Of a DNA stretch of 55,442 nt, positions 7,490-16,539 are shown in pieces. The stretch covers positions 1-55,442 of the IMG/VR virus record IMGVR_UViG_3300031566_000041; one strand, 5' to 3'. Position 1 is the stretch's first letter. Each line of letters opens with the position of its first letter. The DNA comes from a virus. The notes beneath the pieces were generated by a model. The model saw only the letters and a list, made by a program, of their open reading frames with translations. It ran no database searches and was not told where the DNA came from. Both the position numbers and the translations under genes were made by a program.

Positions 7490-7807
7490 TTGAATTCCCA
7501 GGTTTACCGTTACGAGTTTTTACCCGACGTCACGATTAAGGACGTTGAGGATTCCTTGATGTTGTCCGCGCTCGCGGTCGAGTGCATGCATGGCCGTTCG
7601 ATGATCCGGCTGGACGCGAAGTTCCGCCTGGACCTGAAAAAACGCTCGTGCGTGATCGACGCCGGGACCGAGGTCGGCCGCAACATCGCCAAGATCTTCA
7701 CGGGTTTTATCACCCGCCAGTTCGGGGAAGGTGCGTTCAAGGTGGAGAGGACATTTTCGCCGCAGGAAGCAGGGCGCGATCCGCAACCGATGGAGGTCGC
7801 GTCATGA
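7490..7807 (+). CDS. Early phage protein of unknown function
   Basis: This 105-residue protein starts at TTG with a good ribosome-binding site (AAAGGAGG, 6 bases upstream). I recognise no domain. It has a compact alpha/beta composition around FLPDVTIKDVEDSLMLSALA and GRSMIRLDAKFRLDLKK. It is the first gene of the recombination operon and overlaps the nuclease gene by ATGA, so it is co-translated with it. It may be a nuclease or annealing accessory protein, but this is only suggested by position. Confidence 0.6.
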   Translation: MNSQVYRYEFLPDVTIKDVEDSLMLSALAVECMHGRSMIRLDAKFRLDLKKRSCVIDAGTEVGRNIAKIFTGFITRQFGEGAFKVERTFSPQEAGRDPQPMEVAS

Positions 7808-8841
7808 GCGAGCAGATGATCACCACCTATTCGATGTGGTCCATGTTCCGCAACTGCCGGAAGGCCTGCGAGTGGCGCTATCTCAAGGAACTCGTCCCGA
7901 TGGAGAAGGACCACAACTTGAGCTTCGGCTCGATGATCCACGAGTGCCTCGAACTCTGGCACCGGGAGCGGGACCTAGCCAAGGTGCTCGACCACATTGA
8001 CCGCGCATATCCGAACCGGGCGCAGGACGAGAGCGAGCTTGGCGACTGGCACCTGGCCACCGCGATGATAAAGAGCTACGCGGCCCGGTACCGGGAAGAA
8101 GAGTTCGAGGTGGTCGGCCTGGAGCAGCCGTTCGAGGACAAGATCATCAACCCGGCCACGGGCGCGTCGTCGCGGAGTTTCACGCTCGCGGGCAAGGTGG
8201 ACGGCATCGTGCGGAGAGGCAGTGAGCATTTCCTTCTCGAACACAAGACCGCCGCCCAGGTGGATGCCGACTACCTCGAGCGCCTGTGGACCGACTTCCA
8301 GATCGTGCTCTACACCTGGTATGTGGAGCAGGCGCTCGGCATCAAGATCGCGGGCGTCATCTACAACATCCTGGTCAAGGCCCGGCTCCAGCAGGGCAAG
8401 GGCGAGACCGAGACCGAGTTCGAGGCCCGGCGAGCGGAACTGATAGCCAAGTCCAAGACCGGTAAGACGAGCGCCAAGCGCAAGCTCCCGGAGAGCGACG
8501 AGGACTTCCAGGCGCGGCTCTCGGAAAAATACGCGGAGCCGGGCATGTTCCACCGCGAGATGCTCTACGTCTCCCGCGATCAATTCGACACGCTCCGGGC
8601 CGAGTTGTGGGAACTCTCCCAGGCACTCCTTGATGCAAGGCGGCGCGGAGTCTTCTACCAGAACACCGCGTTCTGTTTCCACTACCGCCGCCAGTGCGCC
8701 TACTACCCCCTCTGCCGCTCCAACGGCAGCCCCAACGTCATCGAGAACTTTTATCAGCAAGCGCAGCCGCACGAGGAATTGGCGGCGAAACCCGCCGAGG
8801 CGCGGGACCACGCCGTGGCCGACAGCGCCCCGGCATTCTGA
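7804..8841 (+). CDS. PD-(D/E)XK nuclease with Fe-S cluster cysteines (Cas4/AddB-like)
   Basis: This 345-residue protein of the RecB/Cas4 nuclease superfamily has His46 in GSMIHE and the catalytic Asp133 ... Glu146-x-Lys148 (GKVDGIV and LLEHKT). Cysteines frame the fold: Cys18 and Cys22 near the N-terminus, and Cys291, Cys298 and Cys304 near the C-terminus (FCFHYRRQCAYYPLC). This is the pattern of a 4Fe-4S cluster in AddB and Cas4 nucleases. The expected activity is resection of DNA ends for phage recombination or replication. It is the first of a run of recombination genes (ATPase, DUF669, ERCC4 nuclease, RecD2). A frame extending upstream to 7582 is open, but the ATG at 7804 overlaps the previous stop and gives the conserved N-terminus. 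Confidence 0.88.
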   Translation: MSEQMITTYSMWSMFRNCRKACEWRYLKELVPMEKDHNLSFGSMIHECLELWHRERDLAKVLDHIDRAYPNRAQDESELGDWHLATAMIKSYAARYREEEFEVVGLEQPFEDKIINPATGASSRSFTLAGKVDGIVRRGSEHFLLEHKTAAQVDADYLERLWTDFQIVLYTWYVEQALGIKIAGVIYNILVKARLQQGKGETETEFEARRAELIAKSKTGKTSAKRKLPESDEDFQARLSEKYAEPGMFHREMLYVSRDQFDTLRAELWELSQALLDARRRGVFYQNTAFCFHYRRQCAYYPLCRSNGSPNVIENFYQQAQPHEELAAKPAEARDHAVADSAPAF

Positions 8842-8860
8842 ACGAAAAGGAGAATCGAAA

Positions 8861-9646
8861 ATGCTACCCACTCAAAAGACCTCGCCCAAGCAGGACCTGT
8901 CCAACCTGACGGTCCTCGTCTACGGGCCCAGTAAAATCGGAAAGTCGTCCCTCTGCGCCAAGGCCGACAGCGCTCTCTTCCTGGCCACCGAACCGGGCCT
9001 CAACTCCCTCGAGGTATTCCAGACGCCGGTGAACAGCTGGGAGGACCTGCTCGCGGCCTGCGCCGAGATCGCCGAGGGCAAGCACAACTTCAAGACCATT
9101 GTGCTCGACACCCTGGACAACGCCTACCGCATGTGCTCGGACTACATCTGCAAGAAGTTCAAGATCGAACACGAGTCCGACCTGGGCTACGGCAAGGGCT
9201 ACGCGCTCATCAACAACGAGTTCCTGCGCGTACTGAACAAGCTGGCCTTCCTGCCCTATGGCCTGTTTCTCATCTCGCACTCGCAGGAGAAGGAGATCGA
9301 GACCCGCACGGGCAAGCTCACCCGGATCGTCCCGACCCTGCCCGACAAGGCCCGCAAGCAGGTGCTGGGCATGGTCGACATGATCCTCTTCTGCGACATT
9401 GAGGTGGTGCCCGGCGAGGACGGCAAGCCCACCTACAAGCGCGTCATGCGCACGAAGCCCAGTCCCAACTACGAGGCCGGCGACCGCACCGGACGGATGC
9501 CCGAGGTGATCGACCTCGACTTCGGCAAGTTCCTTGAGGCCTTCAACGGCGCAACATCCGCGCCCAAGCCAAGCACATCGCAGCCCGAGGCCAAGCCCGC
9601 GGCCCCTCAAGCCAAATCGACCACGCCCGCGAACCAAACCAAATAA
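8861..9646 (+). CDS. Sak4-like RecA-fold ATPase (phage recombination ATPase)
   Basis: This 261-residue protein of the AAA/RecA-like family has Walker A in GPSKIGKSS, a Walker B-like IVLDTLDN, and a C-terminal low-complexity tail rich in Ala, Pro, Thr and Lys. Short RecA-fold proteins of this type (Sak4 family) work with single-strand binding proteins in phage single-strand annealing recombination, and the DUF669 protein follows directly. The ATG at 8861 is preceded by AAAAGGAG. An upstream open frame from 8630 overlaps the nuclease gene and is not needed. Confidence 0.82.
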   Translation: MLPTQKTSPKQDLSNLTVLVYGPSKIGKSSLCAKADSALFLATEPGLNSLEVFQTPVNSWEDLLAACAEIAEGKHNFKTIVLDTLDNAYRMCSDYICKKFKIEHESDLGYGKGYALINNEFLRVLNKLAFLPYGLFLISHSQEKEIETRTGKLTRIVPTLPDKARKQVLGMVDMILFCDIEVVPGEDGKPTYKRVMRTKPSPNYEAGDRTGRMPEVIDLDFGKFLEAFNGATSAPKPSTSQPEAKPAAPQAKSTTPANQTK

Positions 9647-9663
9647 TCAAGGAGGACCGAACC

Positions 9664-10152
9664 ATGTCGAACAATGAATTCGAAACCAATCCCGCCGCCG
9701 GTGGAACCGGCGACATCGACCTCTCGCAGTTCAACGATGAGTTTGTCCAGGCGGAGATCGAAGAACGCGAATTCGATCCGGTGCCGGACGGCAAGTACCA
9801 GGTCAACGTCGAGAAGGTGGAACTTACCCGGGCCCAGACCTCGGGCGCGCCGATGCTGAAGTGGACCCTGCGTATCCTTGCCCCCAAATTCGCCGGGCGG
9901 CTGCTCTGGCGCAACAACGTCATCGTCACCAGCGAGAACATCAAGTGGCTCAAGAATGACCTGCACACCTGCGGCCTCACCCTGGAGAAACTCTCGGACC
10001 TTTCCCAAAACCTGGGCAAGTTGCTGGACGTGAAACTCGAGGTGACCAAACGCACCAAGGGCGAGAACGAGAACGTGTACCTCAACAAGCGGATCGTGAT
10101 CGAGGACAGCGGGGACAAGCCGAGTTCGACTCCTTCGGACATCCCGTTCTAA
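9664..10152 (+). CDS. DUF669 family protein, probable single-stranded DNA-binding protein
   Basis: This 162-residue protein has the DUF669 pattern of phage early proteins: an N-terminal FDPVPDGKYQVNVEKVEL strand region, a middle WRNNVIVTSENIKWLKNDL, and a C-terminal SDIPF tip. The acidic tail ending in D-I-P-F matches the partner-binding tip of bacterial SSB, which supports a single-strand-binding role. It sits directly after the Sak4-like ATPase, its usual partner. The ribosome-binding site AAGGAGG lies before the ATG. Confidence 0.82.
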   Translation: MSNNEFETNPAAGGTGDIDLSQFNDEFVQAEIEEREFDPVPDGKYQVNVEKVELTRAQTSGAPMLKWTLRILAPKFAGRLLWRNNVIVTSENIKWLKNDLHTCGLTLEKLSDLSQNLGKLLDVKLEVTKRTKGENENVYLNKRIVIEDSGDKPSSTPSDIPF

Positions 10153-10180
10153 GCGGCTCGCGGCTCAAGAATGGACAGGC

Positions 10181-10663
10181 ATGGACAGGATCACCGTCGT
10201 AATCGACACGCGGGAACAAGAGCCTTACACCTTTGATCCGCAACGTATCACCGCAATCCGCCGAACGCTCCCGGCCGGGGACTACTCGCTCGCGGGTCAC
10301 GAAGGCTCGGTGGCGGTGGAGCGAAAGTCGCTTGCGGACTTCGTCTCCACCGTCATCCGAGGCCGGGAGCGGTTCCACAAGGAGTTGAAGCGCCTCGCGG
10401 AATATGAGGCCTCCTGCATCGTGGTCGAGGCGGACCTGGGCGACATCATCGAGGGCAAGTATGCGAGCGGCGCTCATCCCAACTCGGTCCTTGGCGCGGC
10501 CATGTCCGTCATCGTTGACTTTAAGCTCCCGGTGTTCTTCTGCGGGAGCCGCCAACTCGGTTGCCTTTTCGTCGAGGCTTACCTGCTGCGCGTTTATCAA
10601 AAGGTATCCAAGAATGACAGACAAGAAATCACCAGCCCCGGCGACACTCCGGGGCACGATTGA
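10181..10663 (+). CDS. ERCC4-type structure-specific nuclease
   Basis: This 160-residue single-domain nuclease of the XPF/ERCC4 fold has the signature VIDTREQEPY at the N-terminus and VERKSLADF about 40 residues later, which supply the catalytic acidic residues and lysine. Stand-alone ERCC4 nucleases in phages cut branched DNA and could resolve recombination or replication intermediates. The last 50 bp overlap the start of the helicase gene. There is no helix-hairpin-helix domain, but the helicase encoded next has one. Confidence 0.88.
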   Translation: MDRITVVIDTREQEPYTFDPQRITAIRRTLPAGDYSLAGHEGSVAVERKSLADFVSTVIRGRERFHKELKRLAEYEASCIVVEADLGDIIEGKYASGAHPNSVLGAAMSVIVDFKLPVFFCGSRQLGCLFVEAYLLRVYQKVSKNDRQEITSPGDTPGHD

Positions 10664-12824
10664 AAAGGTCTTCTTTGCCGGGGGAAAGTTCTCGGCGGGG
10701 AGGCTCAAGACAGACGCGGGCGAGGACATCCAGTTCGCGGGCAACCTGTTCGCGCAGGAAAACGATTCGGTCGTGCTCAATGGCCGCTGGATCATGCACC
10801 CCAAGTACGGCAGGCAGTTCGAAGTCCAGAGCATGGAATACAACCTTGACCTTGACGCTACGGGCCTGGCCAACTACCTCGCCAACAACCCGCACGTCAA
10901 GGGCATCGGGCCGGCCAAGGCGAAGCTCATCGTCGAGCGGTTCGGTAATGACTTCGACCGCGCCCTCGCCGAGGATGCAGAAGCAATCGCCAAGACCGCC
11001 AAGGTCTCGGTGGACAAGATTGTTCAACTGCGGGACGAGTGGGACCGGACCCGCCTAGTCAACAAGGCGCTCACCTGGCTCGCGAGCTTTGATCTCACTC
11101 ACCACCAGGTGACGACCCTGGTCGAGAAGTTCGGCAACAACGTCCTGGGCGTGCTCAAGGCTGATCCCTACCTGATCATCCGCGAGGTCTCCGGCTTCGG
11201 CTTCAAGAAAGTGGACAAGGTCGCCCGCAAGATGGGCACGCCCAAGGACCACTGCCCCCGCATTCGGGCCGGGATCATTCATTGCCTTGACGAGGCCTTG
11301 GACCAGGGCGATTGCTGGGTCGAGTATGAGGACCTCCTGGACCGCGCCAACCTGCTCCTGGTGATGGACACCCTCGACAGCCGCGAGCGGATCGAGACGG
11401 AGTTGGACGCGCTGATCGATTCCAAGCAGCTGTCATGCTCATCGCATGGAGGCCGGTTCATTGTGGCCCGGCCCGATATCCTGGCGATGGAGACGGACCT
11501 GGCGGAATTCCTGCGCCGGGGCGACTTGGCCAACCCGAATTTCGATAAGCGAGATGATGTCTCCGAACTCGTGGACCGCGCGGCCCCCAGCCTCAATGAT
11601 GGACAGCGAGGAGCGGTGACCTTGGCCCTGTCTCACTCGATCACTCTCATCTCCGGCGGCGCGGGCAGCGGCAAGACCTACACGGTCTCCGCGATCACCA
11701 GCATCTATGAGGAGCAGGGTTTGAGTGTCATCCTGGCCGCGCCCACCGGCAAGGCCGCCAAGAGGCTCGAACAGGTGGTAGGGCATGCGGCGAGCACCAT
11801 CCATCGTCTGCTCGGATTCAACGGCAAGACCTATGCTCGCGGTCCGGACGATCCCCTTGACGCCGATGTGATCATCATTGATGAGGTCTCGATGGTGGAC
11901 GTCCCCCTGGCCTGGCGCTTGTTCCGAACGATTGACTTGAGCCGGACCGCCGTGGTGTTGGTGGGAGACCATAACCAACTGCCGCCGGTTGGCCCGGGCA
12001 ACATGCTGCGCGACCTGATCCAGACCCGGGCCGTGCCTTCCGTGGTGCTCGATAAGGTCGTCCGCCAGGCGGGGGTGCTGAAGGAGAACTGCATCGCGAT
12101 CTTGAACGGGGAAGTTCGCAAGACCGCCGAGGAGAAAAAGGTCAAGCGGCAGGGATGGTATCTCCTTGATCAGTTCACGGACCAGCACGAAGCGCAACAA
12201 GCCCTCCTGGAGATGTTCAAGCACAGGATCGAAGATGGCCTGGGCTTCAATCTCATGAGCGACGTCCAGGTCTTGACGCCCACGCACAAGGGCCCGCTCG
12301 GCACGGTCGAGTTGAACATCAAGCTCCAGAAGCTCCTCCAGCGCAAGCTTTGGGGAGTCCACGTGCCGGATACGCCCTCTGGCCGTCGGCCCAAGTTTCA
12401 CCCATTCGACAAGGTGATCCAGACCCGCAATAACTACGACCTGGGCGTCATGAACGGCGCGGTGGGCATGGTGATTGATGTGGACCGCAAGGGATCGCTC
12501 AACATTGACTTCGACGGCATGCCGGTAACGGTCGAGGCCTCCAACCTGCAGGACGTGCAGCTGGCCTATGCGCTCACCATCCACAAGACCCAGGGATCGG
12601 AGTTCCCCTGCGCCATTGTCATTGTCCACAAGTCCCACGCCTTCATGCACCACCGCAATCTCTTTTACACCGGCGTCACCCGGGCCAGGGAAACCGCCAT
12701 CATCATCGGGGACCATTGGGGGATCAAGAACTGCGTCAAGAAGCGCCACCTGGACGAGCGCAAGACCTTCTTGTCCATTCATCTGGCCGAGCCGGTTTCG
12801 CAAAGCAATGAAGCTCGACCGTAA
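10614..12824 (+). CDS. recD2: RecD2-like superfamily 1B DNA helicase
   Basis: The product of about 736 residues begins MTDKKSPAPATLRG. An N-terminal OB-like region is followed by a helix-hairpin-helix (HVKGIGPAKAKLIVERFG), Walker A GGAGSGKT at 348-355, Walker B with Asp423-Glu424 (IIIDEVSMVD), and the C-terminal motif YALTIHKTQGSEF. This is the domain order and length of RecD2 helicases, 5'-3' translocases in replication and repair. In a phage it probably unwinds DNA for the recombination module or as replicative helicase. A longer open frame back to 10404 overlaps the ERCC4 gene and lacks family similarity, so the ATG at 10614 is preferred. Confidence 0.9.
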   Translation: MTDKKSPAPATLRGTIEKVFFAGGKFSAGRLKTDAGEDIQFAGNLFAQENDSVVLNGRWIMHPKYGRQFEVQSMEYNLDLDATGLANYLANNPHVKGIGPAKAKLIVERFGNDFDRALAEDAEAIAKTAKVSVDKIVQLRDEWDRTRLVNKALTWLASFDLTHHQVTTLVEKFGNNVLGVLKADPYLIIREVSGFGFKKVDKVARKMGTPKDHCPRIRAGIIHCLDEALDQGDCWVEYEDLLDRANLLLVMDTLDSRERIETELDALIDSKQLSCSSHGGRFIVARPDILAMETDLAEFLRRGDLANPNFDKRDDVSELVDRAAPSLNDGQRGAVTLALSHSITLISGGAGSGKTYTVSAITSIYEEQGLSVILAAPTGKAAKRLEQVVGHAASTIHRLLGFNGKTYARGPDDPLDADVIIIDEVSMVDVPLAWRLFRTIDLSRTAVVLVGDHNQLPPVGPGNMLRDLIQTRAVPSVVLDKVVRQAGVLKENCIAILNGEVRKTAEEKKVKRQGWYLLDQFTDQHEAQQALLEMFKHRIEDGLGFNLMSDVQVLTPTHKGPLGTVELNIKLQKLLQRKLWGVHVPDTPSGRRPKFHPFDKVIQTRNNYDLGVMNGAVGMVIDVDRKGSLNIDFDGMPVTVEASNLQDVQLAYALTIHKTQGSEFPCAIVIVHKSHAFMHHRNLFYTGVTRARETAIIIGDHWGIKNCVKKRHLDERKTFLSIHLAEPVSQSNEARP

Positions 12825-12835
12825 ACGGGAGCTAT

Positions 12836-15800
12836 ATGGCGGCCTCGCTCGCAAACGTCAGGGAGTATTACCGGCTCATCACCGAGATTGACATCGGCCA
12901 GGCAGCCCGCGACCTCCTTGCCGGCCGCATCACCCAGGAGTCCGGGCATCTGCTCCAATGCGACTGCCCCAACCATAAAAGCCAGTCACACCGCTCGCTT
13001 CACATCATGCTTGATAAGCAGGGCTGGTACTGCTTCGGGTGCGGCGCGGGCGGGGATGTGCTCCAGCTGGTCGAGTTCGTTCAAGCCGGGAAGGTGACCG
13101 CCGGACAATCCGGAACCATGCCGGACAGTCACCGAAACGCCCGGGACTACCTCGCTGAAAAAGCCGGACTGCCGCCATTGTCCGAATACGGCCTCTCCCC
13201 CGAACACCTGAAGGAAACCGAGGCCGCGCGCCTGCTGGAAGTCCGGGTGCAGGAAGCCTTGACCGCGCTCGCGGGGTTCTATCACGAACGCCTCAAGGAC
13301 TCTCCCAAGGTCCTGGAGTGGTTCCACGCGCATTATGGGATTTCCGATGAGACCATCGATAAGCTGCTGATCGGCTATGCCTCGAACTCCCCGAGCAAGA
13401 GTCCGAGCGGAGAAGAGCGTCCGGGCCTGCTCAAAGCCCTGACCAGCCCTCCCCATAATTTCAGCCTCCGGGAACTGGCCGCGAGCGGGGCCTTCCGACC
13501 GACCAGCCAGGACGGTCTGCTTCCATTCTTCGAAGCCAGGATCGTGTTCCCCTACTGGAGCCGGGGCCGTGTGGTCTTCATGATCGGCCGCAAGACCCCG
13601 TGGACCCCGGACAAGCCCTGGGAGCAGGGCAAGTACAAGAAGCTCCCGGTTAACAACGAAGGCTCCAACAAGCACATCGCGGCCTGCGTCAACAACAGCT
13701 TCCTGTTCAACGAGGACTGCCTGCTGGCCCGGCCTGACCGGGTGATCATCACGGAAGGAGTGACCGACTGCATCTCGCTGATGGAGCAGGGCTTCCCGGC
13801 GGTCTCGCCGGTCACGGTGAGAATCCGCCAGGCGGACTGGGACCGGCTCATCCCCAAGTTGCGCGGGGTAAAGACCATCTATATCTGCCAGGATAACGAG
13901 GTCTCGCAGGCGGGCTTGCACGGGGCCATGAAGACCGCAAGCATCCTGGCCGAACACAATATCGAGACCAGACTCGTGGTCCTGCCCCTCACCGAAAAGC
14001 AGGAACAGGCCCGTGGCCAACTCCAGCAAGTTTTCAACGTCACCGCGAACGTCGGCCCGGGCGAACTGAAAAAGCTCCTGGCCGGGCGGTCGGACGAGGA
14101 GATCAAGCAGGCCGAGCAGTTGCTCGCGCAGGCCAAAATTGATGTCAACGACTATTTCGTCTCCGGCCATACGGGGGCGGACTTCGAGGTTCTCCTGGGC
14201 CAGGCCCAGACGCCCCTGGAGTTTGGGATCGCCAATCTGCCAACCGATCTCCCCGAGCAGGAGCGCAACCGGCTCCTCGAACCGATTCTCCTTGAGGTTG
14301 CCCATCTGGTCCCGCTCGAACAAAATCGCCACTTGAAAATTCTCCAGGAGAAGTTCGGCAAGGAGAACCTGTCTCTCACCACTCTACGTGATCAGGTCAA
14401 AGCCGCGCAAAAGGAAAGCGCGGCCCGGTCTCGCGGGAGAAGGCGGTCGGAAAAATACACGTCCAACGCCCCGCCCGGATCGTGCCGCGCCCGGATCGAG
14501 CAGGCCATGATCGAGGCCGACGAGGCCTCGGGCGGGCCGGACTACGCCAAAATCGCCGAGGCTTCCTTCGAGTGGTTCTCTGCCAACGGCGCTCGGTTTT
14601 TCTACACGCCCCGGGGCGAGCCGTTCATGTTCTTCGAGGACCGGCTCCTGTGGATGGACAGCTTCGACCGGGGCCGCAAGCGCAGTTACTATTCGACCAT
14701 GTACAAGCACACTGGGGTCGTCCAGACCACCAATGGCGGCCGCACCTTCTACGAGGTCCTGTCCAACCTGGCGATGGACCGGGGCGAAATGCGGGAGGAC
14801 TTCATGTGGCTGCACACCGACGTGGGCCGCTATACCCTTTACTTCAACCTCAACAACTCCGATCACGAGATCGCCAAGATCACGCCCGACGGCATCGAGA
14901 TCATGAAGAACGGCGGCAACGCGGACAAAATCATCCTCCAACCCTCCAACAAGATGAGGCCCCTCAAATTCCAGCCGGGCGCGGACATCGAAGAGGCCGA
15001 CCGCCTGCTCCTGGACCTCATCGTCTCCAACCTGCCCTGCGCCCAGGGCGACCGCTTCCTCATCCTCTTGTGGCTCTCGTGCTTCCTGCTCATCGACTTC
15101 GTGGGGACCCGGCCCATGACCCGCTTCGAGGGCAGTTCGCAGTCCGGCAAGACCACGGCCAGCAAGCTCATCTCCGCCCTGCTCTATGGCGAGACCGAAC
15201 AGAAGACCAGCACCATCGCCGCCAACTACACCGACGGCTCGCGGAACCCCTGCATCTTCCTGGACAACATCGAGGTCGCCCAACTGACCGATGAACTCAC
15301 CACCTTCCTGCTCACCAGCATCACCGGGATCGCCAAGGAAAAACGCCGGGGCGGGACCGACACCGAGACGGTCATCGAGCGGACCAAGTGCCTGCTCAAC
15401 ACCACCGGCATTGAGCCGCTGGGCGGAGAGTTGGCCGAAATCCTCTCCCGCACCTTCATCATCCGCTTCGACATCAATGAGCAAGCCAGCGACTGCTTCC
15501 TCGAGGCCAAGGTCCTGGACGCCATCAAGCAGCGCCGGGATTTCATCCTCTCCGCGCTCATGAAACGCACCAGCCACGTCCTGGCCCTGCTCCGGGACGG
15601 CGCGCAGGAGAAGGTCATGCGGCTGTTGCACCAGACCCTGGGGCACCACAACAAGCGCCGCTGCAACGACTACCTGAGCCTCATGTACCTCATGATGATC
15701 GTGGGCGAGTCCCCGGAGGAAATCACCACGGCCCTGGAGACCCTGAACCCGCAGTTCGTCGAGCGCATCGCCTCCATCAACAGTGTGAGCCTGGAGACGG

Positions 15801-16171
15801 CCCGCGAGTCCAATCCCATCGCCACGGCCCTGGCAACCTTGTTCAAGGCCTATCGCCACGCCCTCGAGGCCGACCAGGAGAGCACGGCTACTAACGTGGT
15901 CAAGTCCAACAAGGCCGCCTTCATGGAACGCTACCAGTTGGATTTTCAGGACGAGGATACCATCAAGGGTGCTCTGGCCCGCGATATCTTCATCGCCCTC
16001 CGCAGGCTCGCCAAGGACTTCAGCCTCTCCTTTAATATGAAGTCCGTACAGCAGTTCGCCCAGCGCTTCTCGAACGACCTGGCGGTCATCAAGCAGGCTG
16101 GCTTCGACATCAATCTGAACCAAGGCCACGCTCGAACCACCACCTACAACATCACCTGTCTTCCCCGGTAA
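12836..16171 (+). CDS. Primase-ATPase fusion (DnaG-like zinc finger and Toprim with C-terminal P-loop domain)
   Basis: This 1111-residue protein has a CHC2 zinc finger at the N-terminus (Cys42 and/or Cys44, His47, Cys66-x2-Cys69) and a long middle part with a Toprim-like core (Glu307 in ITEGVTD). A C-terminal ATPase carries a P-loop, GSSQSGKTT, at 766-774, followed by a Walker B-like FLDNIE. It would make primers and may load or act as a helicase or origin ATPase. The iteron-rich candidate origin begins 30 bp after its stop, as expected for a replication initiator locus. The ATPase half looks closer to phage and plasmid D5/DnaB-like ATPases than to RecA-type DnaB, but I cannot decide between them. 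Confidence 0.83.
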   Translation: MAASLANVREYYRLITEIDIGQAARDLLAGRITQESGHLLQCDCPNHKSQSHRSLHIMLDKQGWYCFGCGAGGDVLQLVEFVQAGKVTAGQSGTMPDSHRNARDYLAEKAGLPPLSEYGLSPEHLKETEAARLLEVRVQEALTALAGFYHERLKDSPKVLEWFHAHYGISDETIDKLLIGYASNSPSKSPSGEERPGLLKALTSPPHNFSLRELAASGAFRPTSQDGLLPFFEARIVFPYWSRGRVVFMIGRKTPWTPDKPWEQGKYKKLPVNNEGSNKHIAACVNNSFLFNEDCLLARPDRVIITEGVTDCISLMEQGFPAVSPVTVRIRQADWDRLIPKLRGVKTIYICQDNEVSQAGLHGAMKTASILAEHNIETRLVVLPLTEKQEQARGQLQQVFNVTANVGPGELKKLLAGRSDEEIKQAEQLLAQAKIDVNDYFVSGHTGADFEVLLGQAQTPLEFGIANLPTDLPEQERNRLLEPILLEVAHLVPLEQNRHLKILQEKFGKENLSLTTLRDQVKAAQKESAARSRGRRRSEKYTSNAPPGSCRARIEQAMIEADEASGGPDYAKIAEASFEWFSANGARFFYTPRGEPFMFFEDRLLWMDSFDRGRKRSYYSTMYKHTGVVQTTNGGRTFYEVLSNLAMDRGEMREDFMWLHTDVGRYTLYFNLNNSDHEIAKITPDGIEIMKNGGNADKIILQPSNKMRPLKFQPGADIEEADRLLLDLIVSNLPCAQGDRFLILLWLSCFLLIDFVGTRPMTRFEGSSQSGKTTASKLISALLYGETEQKTSTIAANYTDGSRNPCIFLDNIEVAQLTDELTTFLLTSITGIAKEKRRGGTDTETVIERTKCLLNTTGIEPLGGELAEILSRTFIIRFDINEQASDCFLEAKVLDAIKQRRDFILSALMKRTSHVLALLRDGAQEKVMRLLHQTLGHHNKRRCNDYLSLMYLMMIVGESPEEITTALETLNPQFVERIASINSVSLETARESNPIATALATLFKAYRHALEADQESTATNVVKSNKAAFMERYQLDFQDEDTIKGALARDIFIALRRLAKDFSLSFNMKSVQQFAQRFSNDLAVIKQAGFDINLNQGHARTTTYNITCLPR

Positions 16172-16201
16172 CCGGCTTCTTTTTTTCCATTCAGCCCATT
16201 G

Positions 16202-16519
16202 GGTGAAAGGGTACCCTTTCACCACGGCGAACCTTTCACCATGAAAATAGTTTGATAATCCATATAGTTATCCTGCGTGGTGAAAGGGTGAAAGGTTCCC
16301 AGAGGTCTCTCTCTATATTTGAAGAAAAAAATAAGGGTGGGGGTCCTCGTCAAGGGGATGGTAGCCTTTATTTTTTGCTCATTAATAGACATATCCTTCC
16401 CTACCTTTCACCCTTTCACCATATTTTATTAATTATTTATTGAAATTGAATGGTTATGTATGGTGAAAGGTCCTGGTGAAAGGTTGTTTTGCCCCTTCCG
16501 AACCTTTCACCCTTTCACC
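16202..16519. repeat. Iteron array GGTGAAAGG, eleven copies, candidate phage replication origin
   Basis: The motif GGTGAAAGG occurs eleven times in 318 bp. There is a perfect 22-bp palindrome at 16202-16223 and a minus copy at 16231-16240. Tandem pairs follow at 16279-16296 (plus), 16403-16420 (minus), 16462-16484 (plus, 3-bp wider spacing) and 16502-16519 (minus). The three tight pairs are the same 18-mer. Strand order is + - - ++ -- ++ --. Iteron clusters next to a primase gene typically bind an initiator. An operator array is the alternative. Confidence 0.75.
16421..16461. other. AT-rich segment inside the iteron array (possible DNA-unwinding element)
   Basis: About 40 bp of almost pure A and T (ATATTTTATTAATTATTTAT and onward) lies between two iteron pairs, in a GC-rich genome. 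Origins usually place the melting site beside iterons. The 16172-16615 interval holds no gene. It contains only the iterons, this segment, and promoter copy C. Confidence 0.55.
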
Positions 16520-16539
16520 ACTTCCCAACTTTTTTTAGA

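Noticed and set aside
10404-10613. N-terminal extension of the RecD2-like gene
   Set aside because: Frame is open only because of GC bias over the ERCC4 gene; family similarity begins at the ATG at 10614.
14384-16225. 613-residue minus-strand ORF opposite the primase-ATPase gene
   Set aside because: Shadow of a GC-rich gene; the opposite strand encodes a zinc-finger primase with clear motifs and no gaps. The same reasoning excludes the long antisense frames at 7975-8871, 11439-12854, 23639-25048 and 37241-38635.
16202-16519. CRISPR array
   Set aside because: The repeats are 9-18 bp, unevenly spaced, on both strands, and lack unique spacers of constant length. They fit iterons or operators.
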